Positions 1-8,494 of a stretch of DNA of 64,000 bases are shown here, piece by piece. Position numbers and translations under genes: made by a program. This DNA is from Flagellimonas sediminis (GTDB lineage Bacteria; Bacteroidota; Bacteroidia; Flavobacteriales; Flavobacteriaceae): NCBI RefSeq assembly GCF_010500845.1, contig NZ_JAAAMI010000002.1, forward strand, positions 124,001 through 188,000, written 5' to 3'. The notes beneath the pieces are model-generated. The model was given only the letters and a program-made list of their open reading frames with translations, did not search any database and was not told where the DNA came from. How positions within the stretch are numbered: the first letter of the stretch is position 1; each line of letters opens with the position of its first letter.

Positions 1-1
1 C

Positions 2-145
2 TTTTTATGGAATGTTCCCTTCGTGGGCATTTTTGATGTTGACGGACAGGTTTTGGGATTTCCTATCCTGTATGTCGCCATTTTTTTGAGTTGGTTGCTA
101 TCCATCATTTTTGCATACATCATTTTAAAGAAGTTCTATGAGTAA
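2..145 (+). CDS. C-terminal end of a small membrane protein (partial at left edge)
   Basis: An open frame runs in from the left edge and stops at 143-145, giving 47 residues that end in KKFYE. It has a hydrophobic stretch of about 22 residues (LGFPILYVAIFLSWLLSII) followed by a basic tail, so it looks like the last transmembrane helix of a small inner-membrane protein. Its last 8 bases overlap the start of the transporter-fused kinase (ATGAGTAA), which suggests translational coupling. Small membrane proteins commonly precede SSS-family transporters (DUF3311/DUF4212 type), and Pseudomonas cbrA is preceded by the small cbrX. Whether this is the same family cannot be told from a fragment. Confidence 0.6.
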   Translation, partial: FLWNVPFVGIFDVDGQVLGFPILYVAIFLSWLLSIIFAYIILKKFYE

Positions 146-2834
146 TTATTTGGTAGGACTTATCATTGTGATGTATTTGGCCATGCTTTTTGTATTGGCC
201 TATTTTGCCGAAAAAAAACCTCGTGGCAAATGGACCAACAATCCTTATGTGTACACCCTTTCCTTGGCGGTGTATTGTACGGCATGGACCTATTATGGCA
301 GTGTGGGAATCGCTTCGCGTTCCGGAATAAGTTTTTTGGCCATTTATTTGGGCCCTGTTATCTCCTTTCCATTATGGATTGTGGTGATGAAAAAGGTCAT
401 TCGCATTTCCAAGCAGCATAAAATTTCCAGTATCGCGGATTTTATATCCATGCGATATGGCAACAATAGGTTTTTGGGAGCCTTGGTGACGGTTACCTGC
501 CTGTTGGCCATCATTCCTTACATTTCCTTGCAATTGAAGGCGGTTTCGGAGACCTTTTCACTGATTTCTTCAGAAAACAGCTATGTTTCCAAAGGTTTTC
601 TTGACGATTCCACCTTTTACATCGCGCTGCTCATTGCCGTTTTTGTGGCCTTTTATGGTACTCGTTCCACGGATACTTCCCAACACAAGAAAGGTATCAT
701 CGCAACAGTGGCCTTCGAATCCATTTTAAAATTGGTATTCTTTTTAGCCATCGGTATTTATGTCACGTTTTACCTTTTTGATGGCACAACAGATTTGTAC
801 AATCAGGCATCGATGAAGGCGAATTTTAGTCAACTAACATCCTTGGGAGGTCTGGAAAATGGCTTTAATTGGCTTTTTACCATTTGTTTGTCCTTTTTTG
901 CCATTTTCTTGTTGCCCAGGCAGTTTCATGTGGCTGTTGTGGAGAATGACAATGAAAACTATTTAAAAAAGGCCATTTGGTTGTTTCCATTGTACCTATT
1001 GCTTTTCAATGTTTTTGTGATATTCATCGCTTGGGCAGGGAACATTCGTCTTCCCGAAGCGGTAAACCCTGATTATTACTCCCTTTTATTGCCCTTACAG
1101 CAAAACAACCAAGGTTTTGTGCTGATGGTATTTATAGGGGGTTTTACGGCAGTGATCTCCATGATCGTGGTCTCTACCTTGGCATTGTCCACCATGGTGA
1201 GCAATAATATCGTTATCCCATATGGTTTTATCAAAAAATTGGTGGAGGGCAATCCGGAGGAGAATGCAAAAAGGATCAAGAACCTGAGAAGATTGGCCAT
1301 TTTCCTCTTGATCATTTTCGCTTACTTCTTTTACGTGAACTTTTCGGCACAGCTCTCCTTGTTTTCCATTGGGTTGATTTCGTTTGTGATCATTGCCCAA
1401 TTGGCCCCATCCTTTTTTCTTGGGCTAACATGGAGAAGGGGAACGGCTCGGGGAACCGAAATAGGTATTTTGGTGGGATTGGCGGTTGTTTTTTACACCC
1501 TTTTGCTGCCAATAATCAGTCAGGTGATGATGCCCAATGTCAAGCTTGTGGAAGAAGTTCTTTTCGGTTACTCTTGGCTTAAACCAGCACAACTTTTTGG
1601 ACTGGATTACTTAACACCGGAGAGTAATGCTTTTTTGTGGAGCATGTCGCTCAACACCTTGTCATTCGTCGGGTTCTCCCTGCGCGCCAAGGGTAATTAT
1701 AGGGAGCGGAACTATGCCGAAATGTTTGTGAACCACGCTAATTATGAAAATCTTCAGGAAGGGGCGTTTGTGTGGAAAGGAGAGGCGTATGTGGCGGATA
1801 TTAAAAGATTGTTGAGCCGATTTTTGGGCGAGGCAAGGACCAATCGCGCCTTGCGCATCTTCAATAAAAAACATAATATCTCCGATACGGAGGAAAGGGC
1901 AGATGCAAGGTTGATCAACTTTTCCGAAAAATTGTTGACAGGAAGTATTGGAAGTGCTTCCGCCAAGATCTTGTTGGCATCGGTATCCAAGGAAACACCC
2001 ATCAGTTTGGTGGAAGTGCTCAATATTTTGGAGGAGAGCAAGGAAACCAAGGCCAATAATAAATTATTGCTGGAAAAATCGGAACAGCTTACGGCCATGG
2101 CGCATCAGCTCAAGGAAGCCAATGAAGAGCTTTTATTTCAAGATAGACAGAAAGATGAATTCTTGGACACGGTTGCCCATGAGCTCAAAACTCCCATTAC
2201 TTCTATAAAAGCGGCTTCGGAGGTTTTGGAAGATGATGACATGCCATCAGAATTGCGAAGGCAGTTTTTGGAGAACATCAGCAGGGACACCGATCGTTTG
2301 GATACGCTGATCCACAACATTCTTGATCTGGAAAAACTTTCCGACAACAAGACCGAACTGGATATTAAAAAGCGCAAAATCAATAAAACCATAAAAAAGG
2401 CGCTTAAAGGGGTGGAACAAATTGCTGCAAAGAAACAGGTTGCCATCCATTTTAAGGAAAAGGAAAATGTGGAAGTGCCCTTTGATGAAGACCGATTGTT
2501 GCAGGTTTTGACGAATTTACTATCCAATTCCCTTAAATTTACGGAACCACATATAGGAACCATCAAAATCTATTTGGAGGATGGGGATAAAGCTTTGAGA
2601 GTATCTGTTGAGGATAATGGACGTGGCATTCCGGTAGAGGATCAAGCCTACATTTTTGACAAGTTTTATCAATCCAAAAACCAGAATACCAAAAAGCCAC
2701 AAGGCAGTGGGTTGGGCCTTGCCATTTGTAAAAAGATAGTGGAAGGCCATAAGGGTTCCATTTGGGTGGACAAAGGATTTAAGAAAGGGGCACGTTTGGT
2801 TTTTGAACTGCCCAAAAGCAGAAATGGAACATGA
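138..2834 (+). CDS. Sodium:solute symporter-fused sensor histidine kinase (CrbS/CbrA type)
   Basis: An 898-residue inner-membrane sensor. About residues 1-510 form an SSS (SLC5-like) transporter domain with some 13 hydrophobic helices. A linker and coiled coil follow (about 600-675), then a HisKA domain with the H-box AHELKTP, phospho-acceptor His681. The HATPase domain has an N-box (NLLSNSLKF, about 794), G1 (EDNGRGIP, about 825) and G2 (GSGLGLAICKKI, about 857). There is no PAS domain or STAS-like insert in the linker that I recognise. Its stop overlaps the next gene by 4 nt (ATGA), and acs follows. CrbS and CbrA of gammaproteobacteria have this architecture, and CrbS/CrbR control acs, so an acetate-sensing role is a reasonable inference. 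Histidine uptake, as for CbrA, is the alternative. Confidence 0.9.
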   Translation: MSNYLVGLIIVMYLAMLFVLAYFAEKKPRGKWTNNPYVYTLSLAVYCTAWTYYGSVGIASRSGISFLAIYLGPVISFPLWIVVMKKVIRISKQHKISSIADFISMRYGNNRFLGALVTVTCLLAIIPYISLQLKAVSETFSLISSENSYVSKGFLDDSTFYIALLIAVFVAFYGTRSTDTSQHKKGIIATVAFESILKLVFFLAIGIYVTFYLFDGTTDLYNQASMKANFSQLTSLGGLENGFNWLFTICLSFFAIFLLPRQFHVAVVENDNENYLKKAIWLFPLYLLLFNVFVIFIAWAGNIRLPEAVNPDYYSLLLPLQQNNQGFVLMVFIGGFTAVISMIVVSTLALSTMVSNNIVIPYGFIKKLVEGNPEENAKRIKNLRRLAIFLLIIFAYFFYVNFSAQLSLFSIGLISFVIIAQLAPSFFLGLTWRRGTARGTEIGILVGLAVVFYTLLLPIISQVMMPNVKLVEEVLFGYSWLKPAQLFGLDYLTPESNAFLWSMSLNTLSFVGFSLRAKGNYRERNYAEMFVNHANYENLQEGAFVWKGEAYVADIKRLLSRFLGEARTNRALRIFNKKHNISDTEERADARLINFSEKLLTGSIGSASAKILLASVSKETPISLVEVLNILEESKETKANNKLLLEKSEQLTAMAHQLKEANEELLFQDRQKDEFLDTVAHELKTPITSIKAASEVLEDDDMPSELRRQFLENISRDTDRLDTLIHNILDLEKLSDNKTELDIKKRKINKTIKKALKGVEQIAAKKQVAIHFKEKENVEVPFDEDRLLQVLTNLLSNSLKFTEPHIGTIKIYLEDGDKALRVSVEDNGRGIPVEDQAYIFDKFYQSKNQNTKKPQGSGLGLAICKKIVEGHKGSIWVDKGFKKGARLVFELPKSRNGT

Positions 2835-3193
2835 AGAAAATTTTGATTGTGGACGATGAACCCAATATTGTAATGTCTTTGGAATACGCTTTCAAGAAAA
2901 AGGATTTTGAGGTTTTTATCGCCAGGGACGGTACAGAGGCACTGGAAATAGCGGAGCGTGAAATACCGGATTTAATCCTGTTGGATGTTATGATGCCACA
3001 AATGGACGGTTATGAAACCCTAAAAAAAATTCGCGAAAGTGAAAATTTAGACCACACCAAAGTGGTATTTCTCTCTGCCAAGAGCAAGGAAAAGGATATT
3101 GAAAAAGGACTGAAAATGGGTGCGGATGGGTATATGACCAAGCCTTTTTCCATAAAAAAGATTATCAGCGATGTAGAGGAAATGATCACATAA
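2831..3193 (+). CDS. Receiver-only response regulator
   Basis: A 120-residue protein consisting of a single CheY-like receiver domain. The acidic pocket is Asp8/Asp9, the phospho-acceptor is Asp52 (LILLDVMMPQMDG), and the conserved switch residues are Ser82 and Lys104 (MTKPF). The frame ends right after the fifth helix, so there is no DNA-binding or enzymatic output domain. It overlaps the SSS-kinase by 4 nt and must be its cognate receiver. In CrbSR and CbrAB the partner carries a LuxR-type or NtrC-type output domain. Here the signal must pass by protein contact or phosphorelay to something encoded elsewhere. The gap to acs is 58 bp of A-rich sequence with no terminator. Confidence 0.93.
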   Translation: MKKILIVDDEPNIVMSLEYAFKKKDFEVFIARDGTEALEIAEREIPDLILLDVMMPQMDGYETLKKIRESENLDHTKVVFLSAKSKEKDIEKGLKMGADGYMTKPFSIKKIISDVEEMIT

Positions 3194-3251
3194 CATGCCC
3201 TCGCATCATCAAATTTATAACAAAACAAATATTAACTAAACATATCATTAG

Positions 3252-5159
3252 ATGAGTAATTATCATATCAAACACTTGGAGGAATATTTCCAGGTGTACC
3301 GTAAATCGGTCAGAAATCCGGAAGGTTTTTGGGAAGAGGTCGCGGAAGAACATTTTCTCTGGAGAAAGAAGTGGAATTCGGTGTTGGAATGGGACTTTAC
3401 CAAACCAGAAATCAAATGGTTCGATGGCGCACAATTGAACATCACCGAAAACTGTCTTGATAGGCATTTGAACATTCGTGGGGACAAGACCGCCATTTTG
3501 TTTGAGCCCAATGACCCCAATGATCCAGCCGAGCATATTACTTACAGACAGTTGCACGAGCGTGTTTGCAGGTATGCCAATGTATTGAAGGATCAAGGCG
3601 TAGGAAGAGGGGACAGGGTGGTCATTTACTTGCCTATGATCCCTGATCTGGCCATTTCGGTTTTGGCCTGCGCCCGAATTGGAGCAATACATTCCGTGGT
3701 ATTTGCGGGATTCTCATCAACGGCTTTGGCCACTAGGATCAATGATTGTGGAGCCAAAATGGTGTTGACTTCGGATGGATCCTACCGCGGAAGCAAAGCC
3801 ATCGATCTGAAGGGAATAGTAGATGAAGCGTTGAAACAATGTCCGGATGTAAAATCAGTTTTGGTGACCAAACGTACTGGAAGTGAAATCAACATGAAGG
3901 AAGGACGCGACCAATGGGTACAACCCCTTTTGGATAAAGCCTATGCGGATTGCTCGCCAGAAATCATGAATTCCGAAGACCCTTTGTTCATCTTGTACAC
4001 CTCTGGATCCACAGGTCGCCCAAAAGGAATGGTGCATACAACAGGCGGCTATATGGTCTACACGGCCTACACCTTCAAAAATGTATTCCAATATAAAGAA
4101 GAGGATATTTACTGGTGTACTGCTGATATTGGCTGGATTACGGGACACTCGTACATTGTATATGGTCCCCTGGCCAATGGTGCCACCACGGTCATGTTTG
4201 AAGGGGTGCCTTCGTACCCTGATTTTGGAAGGTTTTGGGAAGTGGTGCAAAAGCATAAAGTCACCCAATTTTATACTGCTCCCACAGCCATCAGGGCGTT
4301 GGCCAAGGAAAACCTGGATTTTGTGACCAAGTATGATCTATCCAGCTTGAAGGTATTAGGTACCGTTGGGGAGCCCATTAACGAAGAGGCTTGGCATTGG
4401 TACAACGACCACGTTGGGGATAAAAAATGCCCGATTGTGGATACTTGGTGGCAAACGGAAACAGGTGGTATCTTGATTTCGCCCATTCCGTATTCCACGC
4501 CAACCAAACCAACTTATGCCACTTTGCCTATGCCAGGTATTCAACCTGCTTTGATGGATGAAAATGGTAAGGAAATAAAGGGTAATCAAGTAGATGGAAG
4601 GTTGTGCATTAAATTTCCATGGCCCTCTATCGCACGAACCATTTGGGGTGACCATGCCAGATATAAGGACACATATTTTTCAGCTTTTGAAGGAAAATAT
4701 TTCACTGGGGATGGCGCCTTGAGGGATGAAGTTGGATATTACCGAATCACGGGTAGGGTGGATGATGTGATCATTGTTTCGGGACACAATCTGGGAACCG
4801 CACCTATCGAGGATGCCATCAACGAACACCCAGCTGTGGCGGAATCCGCGATTGTTGGCTTCCCACACGATATCAAAGGAAATGCATTATATGGATACAT
4901 TATTTTGAAAGAAACCGGGGAAACCCGTAACAGGGAAAACTTGGCCAAAGAGATCAATCAATTGATCACGGAGCATATCGGTCCGATCGCTAAACTGGAT
5001 AAAATTCAATTTGTACCAGGATTGCCCAAGACCCGTAGTGGAAAGATCATGCGTCGTATCTTAAGAAAAATCGCTTCAAAGGACACCAGCAATTTAGGGG
5101 ATACTTCCACATTACTGAACCCAGAAGTGGTAGAACAGATCATGAAGGAAAGTTTGTAA
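3252..5159 (+). CDS. acs: Acetate-CoA ligase (acetyl-CoA synthetase)
   Basis: A 635-residue cytoplasmic enzyme of normal family length that makes acetyl-CoA from acetate, ATP and CoA via acetyl-AMP. It belongs to the ANL superfamily. The N-terminal ACAS_N segment is at about 15-70. The phosphate-binding loop TSGSTGRPKG is at 250-259, the WWQTETGG acetate/adenylate motif at about 402-409, the hinge region GRVDDVI near 502, and the C-terminal catalytic lysine in TRSGKIMRR is Lys598, the residue acetylated in Salmonella Acs. It sits downstream of a CrbSR-like sensor/receiver pair, as in the acetate switch of Vibrio and Pseudomonas. A strong hairpin terminator follows within 25 bp of the stop, lying inside the facing gene. 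Confidence 0.97.
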   Translation: MSNYHIKHLEEYFQVYRKSVRNPEGFWEEVAEEHFLWRKKWNSVLEWDFTKPEIKWFDGAQLNITENCLDRHLNIRGDKTAILFEPNDPNDPAEHITYRQLHERVCRYANVLKDQGVGRGDRVVIYLPMIPDLAISVLACARIGAIHSVVFAGFSSTALATRINDCGAKMVLTSDGSYRGSKAIDLKGIVDEALKQCPDVKSVLVTKRTGSEINMKEGRDQWVQPLLDKAYADCSPEIMNSEDPLFILYTSGSTGRPKGMVHTTGGYMVYTAYTFKNVFQYKEEDIYWCTADIGWITGHSYIVYGPLANGATTVMFEGVPSYPDFGRFWEVVQKHKVTQFYTAPTAIRALAKENLDFVTKYDLSSLKVLGTVGEPINEEAWHWYNDHVGDKKCPIVDTWWQTETGGILISPIPYSTPTKPTYATLPMPGIQPALMDENGKEIKGNQVDGRLCIKFPWPSIARTIWGDHARYKDTYFSAFEGKYFTGDGALRDEVGYYRITGRVDDVIIVSGHNLGTAPIEDAINEHPAVAESAIVGFPHDIKGNALYGYIILKETGETRNRENLAKEINQLITEHIGPIAKLDKIQFVPGLPKTRSGKIMRRILRKIASKDTSNLGDTSTLLNPEVVEQIMKESL

Positions 5160-5166
5160 TTCAAAT

Positions 5167-5844
5167 TTATAGACCAAATCGTAAAGGACCTTGTTTTCGG
5201 ATAAGGTCCTTTACTTTTTTTGGTTTGAGCTTTTCAATCGTCCGTAGAAAAGCAATGGCCGTGATAAAGGCATCTCCCAAGGCGGTATGTCGGTCCTTTC
5301 TGGATATACTGAATTTTTGGGCCAAATCATCCAAAGTATATCGGTCCTTTTTTTGCACCACACTGGATATCAATAAGGTGCGTTTGTAGAGGGATTCCGT
5401 GTCCAGATTTTCATTTTTTAATTTGGGCAGCCCATTTCGTTTCAATGCGGCGTTGATCATGTTCACATCGAACAGTACATGGTGGCCAACAAGGACATGG
5501 TTTTCTATATAGACCAAAAATTGTTTCAAGGCCTCCAGTTCCGATGTTCGCTGCCGCTTACTTTTTTTAAGGATGCCGTGTATTTCGGCACTTCCCACAT
5601 CATAATGTTCCTGTTCAATGTACACTTCAAAGCTATCTTTCACCACAATGTTATTGTCCAATAACTTTAGGGCACCAATGCAAAGCATACGATCCCGGGC
5701 CAAGTTAAAACCAGTAGTTTCCGTGTCCAATACAACAAAGGTGTTGTCCTTGATCAGTTCCGGTAGTGGATGTTTGAAGTGTTCCTCGTAGGCCCACCAA
5801 AAATCAGGAAACTCCAATTGTTTCTTTTTGGAAAAAGGCCACAT
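5167..5844 (-). CDS. DnaQ-like DEDDh 3'-5' exonuclease
   Basis: A 225-residue exonuclease related to the epsilon subunit of DNA polymerase III. The Exo I motif VLDTETTGF gives Asp40 and Glu42, Exo II lies in HHVLFDVNMI near residue 125, and Exo III in RHTALGDA gives His186 and Asp191, so all DEDDh residues are present. There is a short N-terminal extension rich in Trp and basic residues before the domain. The start codon shares one base with the stop of the cNMP/CBS/DUF294 gene (TGATG), so the two are co-translated. This nuclease plus DUF294 pair recurs near acetate transporter genes in other phyla (for example PA3232-PA3233 of Pseudomonas). Its substrate is unknown, and it is not the replicative proofreading subunit by context. 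Confidence 0.9.
   Translation of the reverse strand: MWPFSKKKQLEFPDFWWAYEEHFKHPLPELIKDNTFVVLDTETTGFNLARDRMLCIGALKLLDNNIVVKDSFEVYIEQEHYDVGSAEIHGILKKSKRQRTSELEALKQFLVYIENHVLVGHHVLFDVNMINAALKRNGLPKLKNENLDTESLYKRTLLISSVVQKKDRYTLDDLAQKFSISRKDRHTALGDAFITAIAFLRTIEKLKPKKVKDLIRKQGPLRFGL
5182..5221 (+). terminator. Terminator of acs, inside the facing exonuclease gene
   Basis: A perfect 11-bp stem, TAAAGGACCTT at 5182-5192 and AAGGTCCTTTA at 5203-5213, with a 10-nt loop, is followed by C and seven T on the plus strand (5214-5221). It is 22 bp past the acs stop and lies in the last codons of the convergent exonuclease gene. Confidence 0.85.
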
Positions 5845-7763
5845 CAGCGTAACAGATTTTTTACTTGGAAGCGAATTTCAATAAGGGATTGGATTTCCTT
5901 GATGGTCTTGAAAGTTCGTTTCAACTTTATCTTTTCTTCCTTGTTCAATTGATCCAAGGCTATGAACCTTCCAGAATCGTTGTGTAATAAACCTTGACGG
6001 GTCCTGAATTTCAACAATGCCTTACTTGCATAGGAGCAGGCCAAAAAAAGCTCCCGGTTGTTCGGTTCCAACTCCGCCAATTTCTCATAGCGTTCTGCAG
6101 TATTGTTGATGGATTTTATGGAATGGGAGAGGATCAATACCCTCGCCGCATCAATAATGGGCATCAATGCACGGAGTTTGAGGTCGAAAAAATCTTTGTG
6201 CTCCCCATCCTGTTCCACCAGAAAATCCCTAAAAAACCCTGACGGCGATGGATTTTGCATGGCACCACTGGCTAGGTGTGTCAAAAATTGTGGATATCGT
6301 TTGGCATGGTCAAAAATACTATGGGAAAGCTCATCGGCCAAAGCTTTGCTGCCATAGGTCACATTATAGTCGAAGAAAATGGAGGATAGTAAAATCTCCT
6401 CTGGTCCGGGATTATTGATCCAATGGGAGGTAACGTCTTTCCATTCACTTAAGCTGTGGCACCATAATGGGTTGGAAGCCATCATTTCGGCCGGGCAGTA
6501 TTCAAACCCGACCGTGTTCAGTTCCTTTGATATCCTGGATCCCAATTGTAGAAAATAGGTACGGGTTTCCTCCAATTTGTCTTCAGGAACGTCTTCAAAA
6601 ATAATGGCGTTGTCCTGGTCGGTGTTCAACAATTGTTCCCCGCGGCCTTGGCTACCCATGGTAAGCCAAGTAAAGTTGACGGGGGGCTTTGTTTCCATGG
6701 CTTCCAAAGTAATTTCGATAATGCGCTTTGTAGAGGCATCGTTGAGTTCGGATATGATTTTGGATACCAGTCCAATGGGAATGTTCTGTTCCAAATACCC
6801 TTGTAAAAGCGTCATGATACCGTGTCTGATACTGCGTAATCTTTTGGTGTCACTGGCTCTTTTAATGGCCCGGAGCAGCACGGCAGGGTTGTTGCCGAGT
6901 GCCAGCATTACATCGTGCTTGGAAAGGATGCCAACGGCCTTGGCATCGGTGGTACCATCTTCTGTCAGCACCAGATGACTGATATTACTTTTCATCATGG
7001 CCATTTGCGCCTGGGCAATCGTCAATTCTTTGGGATAGGTAATCACGGGTGAGGACATGATGGATTTGGCGTTTCCGGTTATGGGGAATAGGCCCGTGGC
7101 CACTTTCTGCCGAAGATCCTTGTCCGTAATGATGCCCAAGGGCAAGTCACCGTTCATCACCAAAATACTGCTTACGTTATGCTTGGCCATAGTATTGGCC
7201 ACAGTTTTGATCTTGGTGCCTTCCGTACAGGTAACTAGGTCTGTGGAATACCGTACAGGCTGAAGATCTAAAATTTTGGAACTGGGATTGGTCTCGGTAG
7301 TGGCTGTAATTCCATAGAGTTTTCCTCGGTGTTTTATGGAATAGGGGTTACGGGTATTGGAGGCAAAGCTTTCGATCAAAAAGTTCCCTACACGTTTGTT
7401 TTCCAGGGCTAGAGGCTTAAAATCTTTGATTGGAACGGCATAAAGAATGGTTTCTTCGTAGGCTTTGGCTTCTAATTTATAACTTTCTTGTGCCAACAAG
7501 GGCCGTAGCCCAAAAACATCCCCTTCGTCGCAAATGTCCAAAATTTGACTCGAACCTTTTTTGGTAAGGGCTATGGCCCCTTTGTTCACCACGTAAAAAT
7601 AGGGATGGGGTTCTTCCTTTTCGCTAAAAACCAGGCTGTTGCTCTCCTTGTGGATAATAGTCACCTGTAAGGATAGTAGGTCTAACTGTTTAGCTTCTAG
7701 CGCATTGAAAGGCGGGAAGTTTTTTAAAAAGTCCGCAACCCGTTCAGAAATGGTATTTTTCAT
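5844..7763 (-). CDS. cNMP-binding/CBS/DUF294 nucleotidyltransferase-like protein
   Basis: A 639-residue cytoplasmic regulatory protein. In order it has a cyclic-nucleotide-binding-like beta roll (about 15-130), two CBS motifs (about 175-300, with VNSS-like ILVMNGDLPLGIITDKDL and VLTEDG..AVGILSKHD), a DUF294 nucleotidyltransferase-like domain (about 340-470, with GSQGRGEQLLNTDQDNA) and the DUF294 C-terminal domain (about 490-635). The GS...R and DxD-type residues of the nucleotidyltransferase fold are kept. The protein is usually thought to sense nucleotides. Its ATG at 7763 follows the tRNA-Met terminator, so it probably has its own promoter, though I see no clear box. It forms a one-base-overlap operon with the exonuclease and sits next to acetate genes. 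Confidence 0.9.
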   Translation of the reverse strand: MKNTISERVADFLKNFPPFNALEAKQLDLLSLQVTIIHKESNSLVFSEKEEPHPYFYVVNKGAIALTKKGSSQILDICDEGDVFGLRPLLAQESYKLEAKAYEETILYAVPIKDFKPLALENKRVGNFLIESFASNTRNPYSIKHRGKLYGITATTETNPSSKILDLQPVRYSTDLVTCTEGTKIKTVANTMAKHNVSSILVMNGDLPLGIITDKDLRQKVATGLFPITGNAKSIMSSPVITYPKELTIAQAQMAMMKSNISHLVLTEDGTTDAKAVGILSKHDVMLALGNNPAVLLRAIKRASDTKRLRSIRHGIMTLLQGYLEQNIPIGLVSKIISELNDASTKRIIEITLEAMETKPPVNFTWLTMGSQGRGEQLLNTDQDNAIIFEDVPEDKLEETRTYFLQLGSRISKELNTVGFEYCPAEMMASNPLWCHSLSEWKDVTSHWINNPGPEEILLSSIFFDYNVTYGSKALADELSHSIFDHAKRYPQFLTHLASGAMQNPSPSGFFRDFLVEQDGEHKDFFDLKLRALMPIIDAARVLILSHSIKSINNTAERYEKLAELEPNNRELFLACSYASKALLKFRTRQGLLHNDSGRFIALDQLNKEEKIKLKRTFKTIKEIQSLIEIRFQVKNLLR

Positions 7764-7813
7764 AGTACCCTAAATTTAGGGTTAAAACTTGTTGGTTGGA
7801 CTAGGGACAATAA

Positions 7814-7842
7814 AAAAAGACCATCAAATTGATGGTCTTTTT
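7814..7842 (-). terminator. Terminator of tRNA-Met
   Basis: A perfect 12-bp stem, AAAAAGACCATC at 7814-7825 and GATGGTCTTTTT at 7831-7842, has a 5-nt loop. On the minus strand the hairpin ends in a run of seven U (7818-7812). It starts 4 bp past the 3' end of the tRNA. Confidence 0.85.
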
Positions 7843-7845
7843 CTG

Positions 7846-7919
7846 TAGCGAGAGGGGGACTTGAACCCCCGGCCTCCGGGTTATGAATCCGACGCTCTAA
7901 CCAGCTGAGCTACCTCGCC
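7846..7919 (-). tRNA. tRNA-Met (CAT)
   Basis: A 74-nt cloverleaf on the minus strand. The acceptor stem is GGCGAGG/TCTCGCT with two G-U pairs and discriminator A; the D-arm is GCTC-AGCTGGTTA-GAGC, the anticodon loop TTCATAA with anticodon CAT, and the T-arm GGGGG-TTCAAGT-CCCCC. CCA is not encoded. The anticodon stem has an A-C mismatch next to the loop (31-39). It lacks the three consecutive G-C pairs of initiator tRNA, so elongator Met is the best call. A lysidine-modified Ile tRNA with the same CAT anticodon cannot be excluded by eye. Confidence 0.9.
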
Positions 7920-7939
7920 ATGGTTTTGTTAAGCGGGTG

Positions 7940-7970
7940 CAAATATATAGTTTAATTTTTGCTGAATCAA
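7940..7970 (-). promoter_or_regulatory. Promoter of tRNA-Met
   Basis: On the minus strand TTG (7970-7968) is followed after 20 nt by TATATTTG (7947-7940), an exact match to the Bacteroidota TTG-N17-23-TANNTTTG form. The tRNA 5' end is 20 bp downstream. Confidence 0.75.
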
Positions 7971-8056
7971 AATTCGGGATTAATTTATTATTTGACATTT
8001 ATTTTTTTATCTTCCCAAACTATATCAAATGTTGAAAAGGATAAATCGAATGCTAA

Positions 8057-8440
8057 ATGAATGATAAGGTTAAATTTGAAATGGAGTTTGTGATCCATGC
8101 TTCACCTCAGTTGCTTTACCAATATATTTCCACTCCTTCAGGATTATCAGAATGGTATGCCGACAACGTAAATTCACGTGGCGAAACCTTCACCTTTATA
8201 TGGAATGATTCAGAGGAAAGGGCGAAAATGCTCAAACGTAAAAGTGAGGAGTTCGTAAAATTTGCTTGGACTGAGAATGAGGACAATTCTTTTTTTGAAA
8301 TGCGAATCATTGTGGATGAAATTACAAAGGATGTTTCTTTATTCATTACTGATTTTGCTGAGGAGGATGAAGTGGACGAAGCCAAAATGCTTTGGGAAAA
8401 CCAAATTTCCGATCTAAAACAGGTTTTGGGTTCCAAATAG
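8057..8440 (+). CDS. START-like (SRPBCC fold) domain protein
   Basis: A 127-residue cytoplasmic protein with the opening strand and helix typical of START/AHSA1 helix-grip proteins (EMEFVIHASPQLLYQYISTP, GLSEWYADNV). Alternating strands follow, with a long C-terminal helix (EAKMLWENQISDLKQVLG). Small proteins of this kind, one per genome, are conserved across Bacteroidota with unknown ligand. The start at 8057 (MNDK) is 137 bp from tRNA-Met; a second ATG four bases later is out of frame. It is monocistronic if the hairpin at 8469-8494 acts as its terminator. The region 7971-8056 upstream holds nothing else that I recognise. The ligand is unknown. Confidence 0.85.
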   Translation: MNDKVKFEMEFVIHASPQLLYQYISTPSGLSEWYADNVNSRGETFTFIWNDSEERAKMLKRKSEEFVKFAWTENEDNSFFEMRIIVDEITKDVSLFITDFAEEDEVDEAKMLWENQISDLKQVLGSK

Positions 8441-8468
8441 AACGATTCTAAAGGATGCCGTATATTTG

Positions 8469-8494
8469 GTCCCGATAAATTCGGGACTTTTTTT
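8469..8494 (+). terminator. Hairpin and T-run abutting a start codon
   Basis: GTCCCGA (8469-8475) pairs with TCGGGAC (8481-8487) across a 5-nt loop and is followed by seven T (8488-8494), a good terminator for the START-like gene. The next base is the A of the aminotransferase ATG at 8495. A TATATTTG promoter-type box lies just before it at 8461-8468. Confidence 0.75.

Noticed and set aside
3186..3692. 168-codon minus-strand frame opposite acs
   Set aside because: Antisense shadow of a clear acs coding sequence.
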